A stretch of DNA of 64,000 nt from Nautilus pompilius (Eukaryota; Mollusca; Cephalopoda; Nautilida; Nautilidae), in assembly GCA_018389105.1 (NCBI GenBank), contig JACATO010000095.1:3009001-3073000 (forward strand), read 5' to 3'. Below, in pieces: positions 11,353-22,781 of the stretch (position 1 is the stretch's first letter; every line of letters starts with the position of its first letter). The notes under the pieces were generated by a model. That model saw only the letters and a list, made by a program, of their open reading frames with translations, did not search any database and was not told where the DNA came from. A program made the position numbers and the translations under genes.

Positions 11353-12899
11353 TCCTTGGACAGGTTTAATCATGGCAGTACATAATTTAGCACATTTCCC
11401 TTTGAGTTGACAGGGGTAGTGGAACTTTCTGGTAGTTGAACCTATCTCAGATGTATAGTACATAGATCATTTACTGAGCAACTGCATAATATTTTCATCT
11501 TCTGCTAGTAAATGCAATATGACTAATATGAAATAGTCAAGGATGCTGGACCAGGAAAAGAACACATTACTAGAGATGAAGATGTGTAGCAAAGTTGTAA
11601 ATCTCACCAGGCATCTTATGAAAATTCTGAAAAAATTGGTAGGTGTGATTCTAATAACTACCAGACAGAAAGACTGGAATTTGTAGTATTAAAAGTGGAA
11701 GATATTTTAAAAAATCAGATGTTTCTAGCATTTTTGATTAGAGTTTCTAATTGGATAACTGTTAATACATTTTTTTTTTGGTGTTGTATTTTCACAGGAA
11801 CAAAACATCATAAGTTAAAAAATAAATTTTCACTGAAATATTCAGCTTTGTCAAAACAGATTAGCTTAATTTTCAAAATATTGTTATAAAATTATATTCT
11901 TTTTGATCAAACTGGTGAGTGCAAGAGATACCCACTGCCACTTTTGGGAAGTGAAGTTGTGTTCCTCCATACTACTAATGTCTTCTCTGATTCAATGCCT
12001 TTATGCGGTGACCCTGTTCCCACCAACGGCAGATATGGATAGAGTTCTGAAGTGTGGCAACCGATCTAAGTGAAAGTAACACTGGAATAAAATCACATAC
12101 ATGCATGTGATCTGTAGCCTGAAAAATGGTCCCTCTATTCCATATGAACCAGGTAAGGAAGACATTCCATTTGGGGGTGTTTTCTGGAGCAACAGTGCCT
12201 CTGCTCTGAGTCAATACCGAGAGCAGCTACCAGGAAAGAATACAGCACTGGCTCTAGAGTAATACTAGAGGAGAAAATGTAAACACTGTGGGAAGTGCTA
12301 TACTAGACAATTTTTGGTTTAGAAAACATTCTTAAATGCAGACCTCAAAAAAGCAGGTACAAATCCAAAGGCAAACTTGAATAAGTAAAAAATGTTTAAA
12401 AGTCTACAAGAACAGAAACAGTTGGCAAAGCCACATAGGTTTAAATAAGAAAGCCAGGACTCAAATAGCTGGAGAAAGTAATGAAGACAATCTTACAATT
12501 GCCTCAGGAATAGTTATAAAACGGAAAAGGAAGAACTATGTAGAATGACTGAAATTGATCTAATGGAGAACAGAGAGAAGAGCAACAAAGAAAAGAAGAA
12601 ACTATTACATATGCCAAAAGGGATATGAACTAAAAGAGTGGAATTACATTTAAAGGCAGGAAACATGCTTATATACAAAAAGGAAATCAAATCAGTTGTC
12701 AAGAAGGTAAATATTCATGTGACAGTCAGAAAAGAAAGTCATATAAGGGTGAGATGATCCACAGAGCCAACAAACTAAGTCGTTAGCAAAATTACCAGAG
12801 GATAGAAAGAAGCTACATAAACAAAAACCATTATCCACTTCTTCAAAGAAAGAAGGTAAAAGCAAATGTCAGAAAAAGGGGAAAGAAATGGAAAATGGA
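11353..12899. other. AT-rich DNA, possibly with eroded LINE 5' sequence near its end
   Basis: No gene is supported. The patch at 11960-12240 is less AT-rich and has two overlapping minus-strand frames that I do not recognise. From about 12500 the plus strand becomes A-rich, like the LINE that follows. It may hold the eroded first open frame and 5' end of that LINE, but I could not identify motifs. Confidence 0.4.
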
Positions 12900-12949
12900 G
12901 AAACCTAAAAGATGGAAACAACATGCACAATCAACAAACTGGAAAAATG

Positions 12950-13560
12950 TATGAAAAAGGAAAATATCACAGTGACATGTATAAGTAAAACAAAAGTCCC
13001 TCAGGACTAATAAATCACCCAAATCCTTTGGTGACTATCAACTGCTATGAAACACCAGAGAAAGGAAAGGAGGTGTGGCAGTCCTATACAAAGGTAGTTT
13101 TGGCATACCCCAAGATGTGGAGAGGATAAACATACATATAATTGGGAAACCATTTTGGAAAAATACATTGGCCAAGGGGAAAAAGTAACCATCATATCAG
13201 TCTATATTCCAAAGAAAGTACAAAAAATACAATCAGATTTATAACAATTATTGACCAGCTGGAGAAATGTGATATTGTGCAAGGAACTAAATGGAAGCCC
13301 AAAAAATGACACATACAAAAGAAAATTAAATGAGTTTTTGTTACCAGTGTGATTTAATAATATTAAATGCAGCAACAGGAACTACAGATGAACTAGATTT
13401 GCATGCAGTAGCACCACCTCTATATAAAAATACAGAAGAATGGAAGGTAAGAGATGATGCAGGAGAGAGTGACCAATGGCCAGTAACTTTCAGTATTAAT
13501 CTTAAGCAGAAAGCGCAGAAAGAAAGCCAAATAAAAAGAAAAAAGTAAACTGAATAGAAT
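12950..13560 (+). pseudogene. LINE apurinic-like endonuclease domain, decayed
   Basis: In broken frames one can read GGVAVLYKGSFGIPQ, VTIISVYIPKK and, in an open 72-codon stretch (13330-13548), LDLHAVAPPLYKN followed by WKVRDDAGESDQWPVTF. These correspond to the gGVAil, vsvY.P and SDH.PV-like segments of LINE endonucleases of the exonuclease-endonuclease-phosphatase fold. In functional relatives this enzyme nicks target DNA to prime reverse transcription. The final catalytic His of SDH is replaced (SDQ), and stops separate the segments. Confidence 0.65.
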
Positions 13561-15297
13561 ATCAAGCTCTAATGGAGCACATCATAAATGAGTGGCAACA
13601 AGATATGATGAGATCAAATCAGGATAGTGTTATGATAAAATTCAACAAAATAATCTTGTCATCTGCAAATGCAGTTATCCAAAAGAATCAGCCCAAAAAC
13701 CACACATGGAACAAACAAATGGGAAAAAAAGATTTGTAAAGTCTTTAAGGGAGAGAAGAAATTACTTTAGAATATAAAATAAAGGAACTGCATGCACATA
13801 CAGACAAGAATTCAATGAAAATCACAGATGCAGTATGTATTTTCAATAAATGCAAACACTTCATCTTCAATAGTTTTACAGAAATTTGAAGTAATAGAAT
13901 CAGCACTGACCAGTTATCCAGCTATTCTATGGAATAATGAAGTGATAACAGACAACAATAAAAAAGAAGATGCCTTCTATAGTTTTTAATGCCATCTAAA
14001 GTATTTTACCCACTACCAATCCCACTGAAGAGACCCAAAAAATACACAGATGAGCAGCTGAAGACCTGATTTGAGGAAGAAAATATTTGTGACATCCATT
14101 CACTACACTAAACTATAAATGCCTCAAAATACACTATCTAAGAAAGTCTCAGGTTTTGATGAGATTCATGATAAGATACTTATCAATCTGCTGGCAACTG
14201 AAAAAAGTTCTTTTGAAGGCAATTAATAAGATTTAGATGCATGCAACCCATATAGATAAATGGAAAATAAGACTGATCAATCCAATATTGAAACCCCACA
14301 AGGACAAACACAAATTTAAATCATACCAACCAATATCCCTAAATTTATGCTTGGGAGAACTTGTATCATTTTGAATAGAATATCATGGAGGTTTGAAACT
14401 GAAAAGATCAAATCACCAATCCAATATAGATTTCAATCAAGTACAAAGAAAACAGAGGCATTTATCAGAATAACAGAAGCAGCACAGAAATTACTTGTGA
14501 TATAGCATGGTAGGGCGAAATTATCAATAAGGTAGCAACAAAAAAGAGTATGTGGATACATGCTAGAATGGTTCTCAAAATTCTTCAATAAAAGACATCT
14601 GATTGTCAGGATAGGAAGTTTGGAGCCAACAAAATTAGAAGTAGAGTCAGAAACTCCACAGGGATCAATTATAAATCCACCTACGTTTAACATCCTTTTC
14701 AATGATCTACACAGAAAAAATTAAAGGAAACACCTAAGTAGTTTTTTTGAAAATAAAGGAACAATCTATATATACTGTAGCACCAAATTATAAACTAGCT
14801 TAGATAACGATACAATAGACCACTATTGCAAACTGAGCACAAAAATGGAAGCTCTAAATGTTGAGAGAGAGAGAGAAAAAAAGCACAATCTTTGCCAGGA
14901 AAAGAAAATACAGCTCAGAATCAATGACTTTGCAAATATCCAGACACAGATTACAATATGAATTAAACCCCATAATTCTAGGTTTAATGCTTGATCCAAA
15001 GTTAACATTGTCAGTACACATCAAAGATGTAGCAATTACTGCTAAAAAAAAGTTGAAGTTAATAAAGATTACTGTAAACAAGAAATGGGGAGGCGACTTC
15101 TTGATTCTACATGCCTTTTACCTTACATTCATCTGTTCAAAGATGAATTATGCAGTATAGGTTTTGGGGGTGCTGCAGCAGGAAGAATGCAGAAAATGGA
15201 GAGAATTCAAAACACTGCTTTCTGCCTAATCACTGGATGTATGAAATCAACACCAATTGAAGCATTACAAAGAAAAACAAATATTCCTCCCTCTTAG
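13561..15297 (+). pseudogene. LINE reverse transcriptase and post-RT region, decayed
   Basis: Segments in order include VSGFDEIHDKILINLLA, IRLINPILKPHKDKHKFKSY followed by QPISL, and TPQGSIINPPTFNILFNDL, the PQGS-containing RT block. After this come LGLMLDPKLTLSVHIKDVA and AAKKKLKLIK-like thumb sequence (14858-15160), then MERIQNTAFCLITGCMKSTP (15085-15297). These match the conserved order in I/Jockey LINE polymerases. The catalytic YxDD segment is not readable near 14770-14800, where sequence is lost or scrambled. Several frameshifts and stops disable the gene. Confidence 0.75.
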
Positions 15298-15459
15298 GCC
15301 ACACTGTTAAAAGGGCTATCTGATAGTATTGTAAACTGCATGTTCCAAAATATCATGCAAGAGAAATAATTGAAGAATCTGAGCTACAAATGAAATAAAT
15401 AGGATGAACCTAAATCAGATAATCTAGTACCTAACCCAGCAGTAACTGAAATTCTGCAT

Positions 15460-15880
15460 GTTCAGATATATACAGATGGATTCTTGGACAAGGGAAATAA
15501 CACAGGAAGGGAAGCATTCTACATTCCAAAAATAGACAGAAATGCTCTCATACGTTTGCCACTTGTCGATATGGATGCAGAAATGATGGCACTATGCAAA
15601 GAAGGGGAGAAAGCCATAAAACAAGGACAAAAGAAATTGATCATCTTTACTGATTCCCTCTCAGCCCAACAAGCATTTGGAAAATACAAACCATCAGCTT
15701 AATAGCATTGCATTCATACCCCAACTATTATCATCTTGCATTACCATCCAAAAAATGTTTTTCAATGTCTATGGAGCCAAGCAGGGCTGCAAAAAAAAAA
15801 AATGAGAAAGTTGATGGACTTGCAAAAGCAGCAGCTGATCTCCAGCCACATGAGCAAGTGGCATTAGTAACAAGACTTTA
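15460..15880 (+). pseudogene. LINE RNase H domain, decayed
   Basis: The segment begins with IYTDGFLDKGN (first catalytic Asp in the TDG motif), continues DMDAEMMALCKEGEKAIKQG (the Glu motif), then LIIFTDSLSAQQAFGKY (second Asp). After a TAA near 15700 a shifted frame reads NEKVDGLAKAAAD, the C-terminal Asp block. RNase H removes RNA from the RNA:DNA hybrid during copying. Its presence downstream of RT is typical of I-group LINEs. The domain is split by stops and shifts. Confidence 0.75.
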
Positions 15881-16230
15881 GAGACTAAAACAAATACACC
15901 AAGAACAAATGGCAAAACTTATGGAAAATAGCAGAAAAGCAAGAAATTGAAAAAAAAATCACTTATAGCAACATACAAAGGAAAACACAAAGTTACTTTA
16001 AGCTGCAAAGTTATATTTGCTATATGAAAGAAAGATAAACAAAATCTAAAACAATGAAAGTGATATTGTTATATTCTGGTTTGAAAATAATCGATATCTA
16101 AAACTAAATATAATTTTATCAATAATTGCTGAGTTTTAAAAACTTAGTGCTTTGTTCCTGTGCAAAATTTAACAATGATCAGTATAGATTTATTATACTT
16201 GGAATTAAATTTTAAAAAACAACGACAAAC

Positions 16231-16263
16231 AACAATAATAATAATAATAATAATAATATAATA

Positions 16264-16310
<47 letters not shown>
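16231..16310. repeat. (ATA)n tract, probable LINE 3' tail
   Basis: About 80 bases of ATA/TAA trinucleotides occur with two small interruptions near 16257-16270. The tract lies just downstream of the LINE on its 3' side, so it may have begun as the element's tail and then expanded as a microsatellite. Confidence 0.8.
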
Positions 16311-16311
<1 letters not shown>

Positions 16312-16768
16312 CTGTTAACACATTGTATGCTTTCATAGCTATCTGTAATCAAGATCACTCTCTTATCTATTTAGTAATGACTCTAAACACTAGGTTTCTC
16401 TTTACCATAGTCTTCAGGCAATAAGTCACATCAGCACATACAGATATAATCCCTTAAAAATGCTTGTGAACTTCTAAGTGCAGTATGGAACAAGTTGATG
16501 AGCAAAATTTGTTTTATTTGCAGACAACTGTTGTTAAGATGAACATCTCCAGCTGATTTCACTACATGTTCCCACTACTACTACTATGGAAAAATGACAC
16601 ATGTCCAGCTTTGCCCTACAGTTAGTGGAAATGGTACCTTACAACTGATACAATCATTTCTAATCATAAACTTTTATTTTACACAATGTCTTATTGTAGA
16701 TAATAGTTTTTAAGAAACTAAAAAAAATAAAACACTGGCCTAATTTTCTGCCTACCATTTCTACTAAA
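16311..16768. other. AT-rich noncoding DNA
   Basis: Nothing recognisable is seen between the (ATA)n tract and the Tigger derivative. Confidence 0.6.
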
Positions 16769-16770
16769 TA

Positions 16771-17620
16771 CAGTAAAAGTTCTATAATCCGGCATGCAAG
16801 GGGAATGGGGAGTGCCGAACTATCGGATATGGTGGATTATTGGATGTTACTCTTAGTCACAACCTCAAGACACTTTATTTTCACTTTTTAAATGATATGC
16901 TGTTATATAGTATTGAAGATCCGTACTTGTTAGCAGCATTGTGATTGGCTGACTTCTGCTTGTCCGAAATATCCAGCTGCCAAATGCCATGATGCAACTT
17001 GAAATTCTGCAACCATCCATCAGAAAAGTTACACTCTTCATCAATGTTCATGTCCAATTGATACCTCTTATCCTTCAGAATCAGCACCCTCCCCTGGACC
17101 TCCTTGAGATAAACCACTTGTAGAGGGCACTATCCTGTTTAGTTTTCTTCAAAGTTTTCCATTTTTTGATTCCCTTCATTGTTTCAGAATTAGTCACAAA
17201 TGCTCTCAGCTTATCTTTCTGCTTCTTGATGTTGTGTATCGTGGAGCTGATGCCATATTTAGCCATTTTAGAGTTCTTGTTCTCACCTCTCTCAAGAAGC
17301 TTGCTGGTTATGGCCAATTTCGCATTTAAGGTGAGAGTATCATACTTCCTCTTTGTGCCTTTTGAAGCCATGATAAAAAAAATGATGGATGGTCAAAAAA
17401 TAAGGGTGATAATTCGTGATAAAGTTCACTGCACTGAGAAGTGTACCGACACCAAACAAGGAAAATGGCAGACTTTGAGGAAGACCGGAACGTGGGCAGA
17501 CTCATTCCACAGCAGAGACTCACTTGCCAGCCGGACTTCCCCGAATTGTCTCGTGACTTTTTCGTGTTGGACAATCAGGCTTTCCAGACCATTGGGTGCC
17601 AGATTAAAGGACTTTTACTG
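16771..17620 (-). mobile_element. Internally deleted Tigger/pogo-type transposon
   Basis: Terminal inverted repeats are clear: cagtaaaagttctataatcc on the left, and cagtaaaagtcctttaatct when the right end is read in reverse. TA lies on both outer sides (16769-16770 and 17621-17622). At 850 bases it is far shorter than an autonomous Tigger. Only the DNA-binding half of the transposase is present, on the minus strand, and the catalytic domain is absent. Confidence 0.88.
16881..17371 (-). pseudogene. Tigger/Jerky-like transposase, N-terminal DNA-binding half only
   Basis: The start codon at 17371 opens MASKGTKRKYDTLTLNAKLA and goes on through a CENP-B-type helix-turn-helix (KYGISSTIHNIKKQKDKL) to ALYKWFISRRS. 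A frameshift near 17110 links to a second frame (17117-16881) reading LILKDKRYQLDMNI then NFSDGWLQNFKLHHGIWQLD, which is the second, Tc5-type helix-turn-helix. Shortly after this the sequence jumps to the terminal repeat, so the whole DDE/D catalytic domain is missing. In the family these domains bind the element ends. A host use as a DNA-binding factor is conceivable, but the frameshift argues against it. Confidence 0.85.
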
Positions 17621-17622
17621 TA

Positions 17623-18337
17623 ATGTGGTAAAGAAGAAACAAACAAAATAATTTTCACTATAATTGATATTCAAATGAGGAGAAAAGAAGAAAAACATAC
17701 TGAACCATTTATTTCACTTTTGTAGGGATGCTGTTCCTAAAGAGAAGGCACTAAAAATAGATGACAGTAATGAAAATTGATATGGGCTATATTTCATAAT
17801 TTCTCAGCTCACACTACATGTTCAATATGAGAAAGTAATCAACATGGATACTAACTTCCCACCTCAAGTGTCTATTAGTCACAAATCACATCGTTACATC
17901 TTTGAAAAATTATTCTTGATATAATCATACTCCTATTTAAATGATAATTGCTGTTTAGCTTAGAATCCTCTTTATGTTTAAAATATTTAAAATTTAATCA
18001 AATCTTAAATATATTATGGGTAATTGTGGCATATTTATAATTAAAATAACAAACAATATCTTAAAATGCATTTATAGAAAGAAGAAATGTATTATCAAGA
18101 AGTATTCTGTATCTTGATTCCACCACGAACAATACTAAATCATTTGTCTGACCAGGAAAAGGATTACCACAGTTGAATTGAATGTATGATGACTGATCAT
18201 ACTTAATAATTTATGGATTGAGAGATTATTTAAGATACTTTAAATCATTGTCAATGTGCATATACTAGGAGCATCATGATCATTATTTCAGGCTATTTAA
18301 AATTTGCATGAGCATAAAAATAGTATAACTATGATGG
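17623..18337. other. AT-rich noncoding DNA
   Basis: No gene or identified repeat is seen. Confidence 0.6.
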
Positions 18338-18484
18338 CAGGGATGAATTTTTATTAATAATGCCAGTAATTCATAATTAAACAGAGCTAAACTATAATCG
18401 ATGTCAAAAGGTATGATGTCATTTATAGCTCATCTACAGATTTAACTAGAAATTACTGGTGTTGTAACAACTAGCCCAGTTCTC
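18338..18484. mobile_element. Hairpin MITE-like element, copy B
   Basis: This compact copy has almost no loop. The left arm (to about 18410) contains ccagtaattcataattaaac and atcgatgtcaaaag. The right arm contains the complement-like gatgtcatttatagctcatc and aattactggtgttgtaacaa, then ctagcccagttctc. A transcript would fold into one long imperfect hairpin. It belongs with the copies at 3.6, 44.8 and 60.0 kb. Confidence 0.6.
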
Positions 18485-19269
18485 GATTACTGCATGTTCT
18501 TCATGCTGTTCTAGCTTATTTAAAACAGCTTACAAAAGCATCTAAATATACACATAAGAAACCAATTTTTAAAGATTGTAGTTAGCATTTTTTTGAAAGT
18601 AATTTGAGGTGAGCAGATAATTCAAAGGAAGAGCTACCTACTGTTGATGTTTTTTTTTCTGTGTATAAATGAATAAAAGTAAACCAACTACAGGCACTAC
18701 TACCAAAAAAAAAAAAAAAGAGAGATTGCTATGTGATATGACAGCATAAACATTAACAAACAAAGCTGTTATATAGTTTTGTTCCGTCTCAGTGCTCTTT
18801 TTAGTGGTGACGAGGATGACCAATGAGTTGAAGAAGTCATAAAGACAAATTGACAGAAATATGCTGAAGAGCATAAGTACATACTGATCAAGTTTTAAGT
18901 ACAATTGTTCTGACCGTATGGGCCATGAAAATCCGTGAATTGTTTGTTTTTTTTTTTATTACATAGTATACAACTTTGTAAAAAAAAGTGTGGCAGATAG
19001 ATAGATAGAGACATTGGGTGAAACCATCAAATCATAGGACTTCTATATTGAGTGATTGAAGCAATCTATCCCTGATTATGATGTGAGAGAAGAAAAAAGG
19101 TCCCAGCGCATTTGAGTCTCATAAGGGCAAGAATATACTATACACTGTGTAACCTAATGATGCGAGAGAAGCCAGCCACAAAACATACTAGAAATTAATA
19201 CTGACCCTGCAGAAGCAGAATCACCTCTCACCTAAGACCTTAGTGATAGCAAAACAATTCTGTTTCAAC
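18485..19269. other. AT-rich noncoding DNA with simple repeats
   Basis: It contains an A run near 18705-18719, a T run near 18945-18958 and a short (GATA)n run at 18994-19009. The 5' LTR and leader expected for the gypsy relic that follows are not recognisable here and may be lost. Confidence 0.5.
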
Positions 19270-19710
19270 AAAACGTGACCAGAAAGATGACAAAAAGATT
19301 AGAGACTATGTTGTTCAGCTATGTGAGATATCAAAACATTGTGTTTGGGGAGACCTTATTGAAAGTGTTGAGACACGTTTAGTATGTGAACTCCAAAATG
19401 AAAATTCTAAAAAGAAATTATTAACATGGAATCTCATGAAAAGGCAGTGAACATAGCAGTAACAATGGAAACTGCAATTTGTGATGCTGTTGATTAGGCA
19501 AAGCGCAAGGATAAGCACCAACTACAGATTAGTAGGCTGTAATCAAAAAGCCAGAACAAAAGTAAAGTATCAGAGACTTCAAAGAAACCCTTATGGATGT
19601 GTTAAGATAAGATATGAGCCACAAAATTGTTTCTTTAAGATGAAACAATGCAGGTAATGTGGAAAAATAGATCATAAAGAAAGTATTTACTCAACCGAGG
19701 GTATGGTGCA
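19270..19710 (+). pseudogene. Gypsy gag-like fragment with zinc knuckle remnant
   Basis: One frame reads DYVVQLCEISKHCVWGDLIE and ends RLVCELQNENSKKKLL, which fits the conserved gag stretch of gypsy elements (a capsid-like block ending RLVCG...). Downstream, CFFKMKQCR, a stop, then CGKIDHKES resembles a CCHC zinc knuckle. In active elements Gag packages the RNA. The frame has stops and shifts. Confidence 0.6.
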
Positions 19711-20229
19711 ATAGAGACCTTGGAGATAGGTCCTGTTACTTGTTTAGATGCAACAGCAAAACCCTTCTAGATGAAGGTCAATGTTGATTGGAAACAAATC
19801 AGGCTCAGCAGTTCCAATATTTTTCAAACAAGACCTTGAGTCACAATTTTTGAATCAGAAACTGAAGCCTACATGAATAATACTGAAAACCTATTCAAGA
19901 AAGATAATAAAACTTCTCAGTATATTGAGTATAAATGTAAAGGTAAACTAGCAAAAGAGATGTCTCCCTTTGTACATGATAGAAGGCAATGCCCCATTGT
20001 TTTGGTGTAATTGGCTCAAAGATATTAGACTGGACCAGGCAAAAATACATGGTCTGACAACAGATTAATCTCATCTTACAACTGTCTCCCAGCTTTTGGA
20101 ATGATACAAGGGCACGCACCCCTGATGAAACTCTGGGTACCTTAAAAGATAATTAAGGCAAACTTTGCACTAAGAAAAGGTAGTAGGCCAAAATTCATAA
20201 AAGCTAGAATAATAATTTCTTTACTTAGA

Positions 20230-21530
20230 CTAGCAGTAGAGAAAGAACTGAAGAAACCGGTGAGTTGTGATATTCTTATCCCTGTAGAATATAGCGATTA
20301 AGTTACACCTATTGTTGTAGTCCCATAGAAAGACAGGTTTATTAGAATTTGTGGAGACTTCAAGGTGACAGTTCACCCTTTGCAGCAAATCAACAAATAT
20401 CCATTGCCAAAGATAGAAGACATATTTGCAAATCTTGCCAAAGGGAAACATTTCACCAGGTTGTATATAAATTGAGGCAAAGGAGAAGCAGGAAGAGTAT
20501 CTATCCATAAACACATACAATGGACTGTTTTGATACAACAAATTGTTTGTTTTTAATTGCATCGGCTCCTGCAATATAGCAGCAGACCATGGAGCAGGTA
20601 TTGCAGAGAATTCATTGGATACACCGTATTATTGATGACATGATAAATACTGGATGTACAGATGAGGACCATCTGAGAAAACCTAGAATGTGTCTTAGTC
20701 CAATTAAAGAAATGTGGATACATGGTAACCTGGAGAAATGTAATATCTTCTTCAAGAGCAAAGTAAAATTCTGTAAACATATGATTAATGCAGCAGGCCT
20801 GAGAATGTTACACAGCTACATGCATTCCTTGGACTAGTGAGCTATTATGGAAAATTTCTCCCAAACTTGTCATCAGTGTTGAGGCCTATGCACCAACTTT
20901 TGGAAAAAACCTCCCAATGGAAGTGAGCAAACAAATGTCAACAGCTATTTTGAGGGTGAAACAGATTATAATTTCTAAAAGAGAGTTGACACACTATGAC
21001 CCAAAACTTCCTGTCAGACTTTCAAGCAACACATCATCATTTGGACTGACAGCTAGCTACCTCTTCCATAAACTTCTAATTGAAGAAGAGAAACCAATTA
21101 CATTTGCATCCTGTTCTCTCAACTCAGTGGAAAAGCAGAATAGACAGATTTGTGAGGAAACATTAAACACTGTGTGGAGAATCAAACATTTCTGTGTGCA
21201 TCTGTAAGGAAGATATTTTAACTTATCACAGATTACCAACCTCGTGTCAGTATCCAATCATCAGAAAGGAACAACTGCTATGACAGTGACATGACTGCGG
21301 CAGTACACATTCTTCTTCTCAGGTCATAACTACTTTAGTAAAAAAGTAAGCTGCAGAGAAATGCAGATAACTTATCAAAGATAGCCCTCAAACCCAACAG
21401 TATTGGGTAGTGTGAAGAGGACATTCTAGATGATGCTCACATATACCAAATGTTGCAGATGGAGGATTTACCTGTAACCAATTGCAACTTAAAGAAAGAG
21501 ATATTGAAGAGCCCTTTGCTAGTGAAAATG
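20230..21530 (+). pseudogene. Gypsy pol: reverse transcriptase and RNase H relic
   Basis: The primer-grip-side block reads RICGDFKVTVHPLQQINKYP then LPKIEDIFANLAKGKHFTRL. The active-site region at about 20589-20837 reads WIHRIIDDMINTGCTDEDHL, with the DD pair preserved, followed by CNIFFKSKVKFCKHMINAAG. The connection and RNase H follow at 20917-21207: LTHYDPKLPVRLSSNTSS then EEEKPITFASCSLNSVEKQN. The usual Asp in the DASP-like motif is Asn here. About 21390-21530 still resembles the linker before integrase. Multiple stops and shifts disable it. Confidence 0.85.
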
Positions 21531-21639
21531 TACTACCTGCAAAGTGAGGGTAGAGCAAAACTAGTGAAAAAGCATTACTTCCTTACTACAAGAGAAGAAA
21601 CAAAATAATAGTACACCAAGGATATCTTATGAGGTACAT

Positions 21640-22440
21640 GTGTAATTTAATCTGACAACTTATGTCAGAGTTCTTTCAGAAAATTTTTTGCTATGAATGA
21701 GATTCCTGAACAATTAGTAAGCAACAATGGACCCCAATTTATGTTAGAAGAATTTGTGCGCTTCATTGAGGTTGACGGCATTCGACACATCAGGCCTGTC
21801 CCATATCACCCTCAAACCAACAAGCTAGCAGAATGTTTTGTGCAAACATTTAAGCAGGTGATGCAAACTGCTGAATATGAAAATGGCACAGTTCAGACAA
21901 AAGCCTGCAAAATTTTTACTTGCCTATAGGAATACAGAACAATCAATAATATTGGAAACCCCAGCTAGTCTGTTCATGGAATGTTCATTAAAAACATGGG
22001 TTAATCTCATTAAACCCAACTTCAGTAGAACTATGTCTCAGGTCCAAGAACAGATGTGTGTCAAGAAGAAATCAAAAGAGAAATGATATGAAATGAAAAA
22101 CCTTATTTTGATGTGAGATTACAGAGGTGGTAACAAATAGGTCTTAAGTACAATTAAATCATAGTCAGGATCAGTTTTACACAAGGTACAGATAATGCCA
22201 GGACAATTCTGGCATAGATACACAGATCAGCTTACTAACTACCTACTTGGTGAGAAAAGCCATTAGCATCAGTAACAACTCCAAATGTTTCACAGAACAT
22301 AGTTGATGTGATAATGATACTATGCACTATGACTGACAAAAGGGAGGCAGATATGTTGAACGAGTCTGTGTTTGCAACATTACCTGTCAAAACACCAAGA
22401 AAAGGGTAATATCCAAAAAGAGCTAAGAAAGTTTGATTCA
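21640..22440 (+). pseudogene. Gypsy integrase, C-terminal half relic
   Basis: The frame reads IPEQLVSNNGPQFMLEEFVR (the usual catalytic Asp before NGPQF is Asn here), then VPYHPQTNKLAECFVQTFKQ with the catalytic Glu region AECF. A frameshift near 21900 continues as KFLLAYRNTEQSIILETPA. The tail near 22195-22235 gives MPGQFWHRYTDQL, the conserved end of this integrase type. The zinc-binding N-terminus and the first catalytic Asp are missing, so a deletion joins the pol linker to this half near 21600-21660. Confidence 0.8.
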
Positions 22441-22691
22441 TTTAGATTTGTGAAGTTAGTTGGGTGGCAGATCACTGTGGTACTAGGGCATAATAACAAG
22501 CACAATGATTCCATATTTTTAGTTGGTACATAATTGATCAGTGCTGACAATATTCACTGTTTTGCTTTATTGTTGCAATATGTTGTAAATGTTGAATTTT
22601 AAGACTCTAAAATGTTTGAGGACAGTGGACAGTGAAAACCTTGACCAGAGATGTTCAGTTTCAGATTTGAAACTGACTTTACAAAAGTTAT

Positions 22692-22701
22692 AGAGGAGGA
22701 A
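22692..22701 (+). promoter_or_regulatory. Polypurine tract of the gypsy element
   Basis: The run agaggaggaa sits directly before a TG that opens the putative 3' LTR. In LTR retrotransposons such a tract primes plus-strand DNA synthesis. Confidence 0.55.
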
Positions 22702-22781
22702 TGTTATATAATTTTTTTTTTATCCCATTACTCTTTTAGTATTGCCCATGTAATATATATATTATTTATATATACAACATG

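Larger units (their letters stand above)
12900..16310 (+). mobile_element. I/Jockey-type LINE (non-LTR retrotransposon) relic
   Basis: Endonuclease, reverse transcriptase, a post-RT region and RNase H appear in this order on the plus strand, over about 3 kb, with many frameshifts and stops. The order and the presence of RNase H fit the I group of LINEs. About 350 bases after the RNase H relic the sequence ends in an (ATA)n tract, and I-type elements are known to end in short A-rich repeats rather than a plain poly(A). The left border is not defined. The copy is old and cannot move. Confidence 0.75.

Noticed and set aside
17166-17651. 161-codon plus-strand frame over the Tigger derivative
   Set aside because: Antisense to the helix-turn-helix coding and running into the terminal repeat. 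No motif in this direction.
18994-19009. GATA repeats as a CRISPR-like or regulatory array
   Set aside because: Only a few tandem GATA units without spacers. An ordinary microsatellite in an animal genome.
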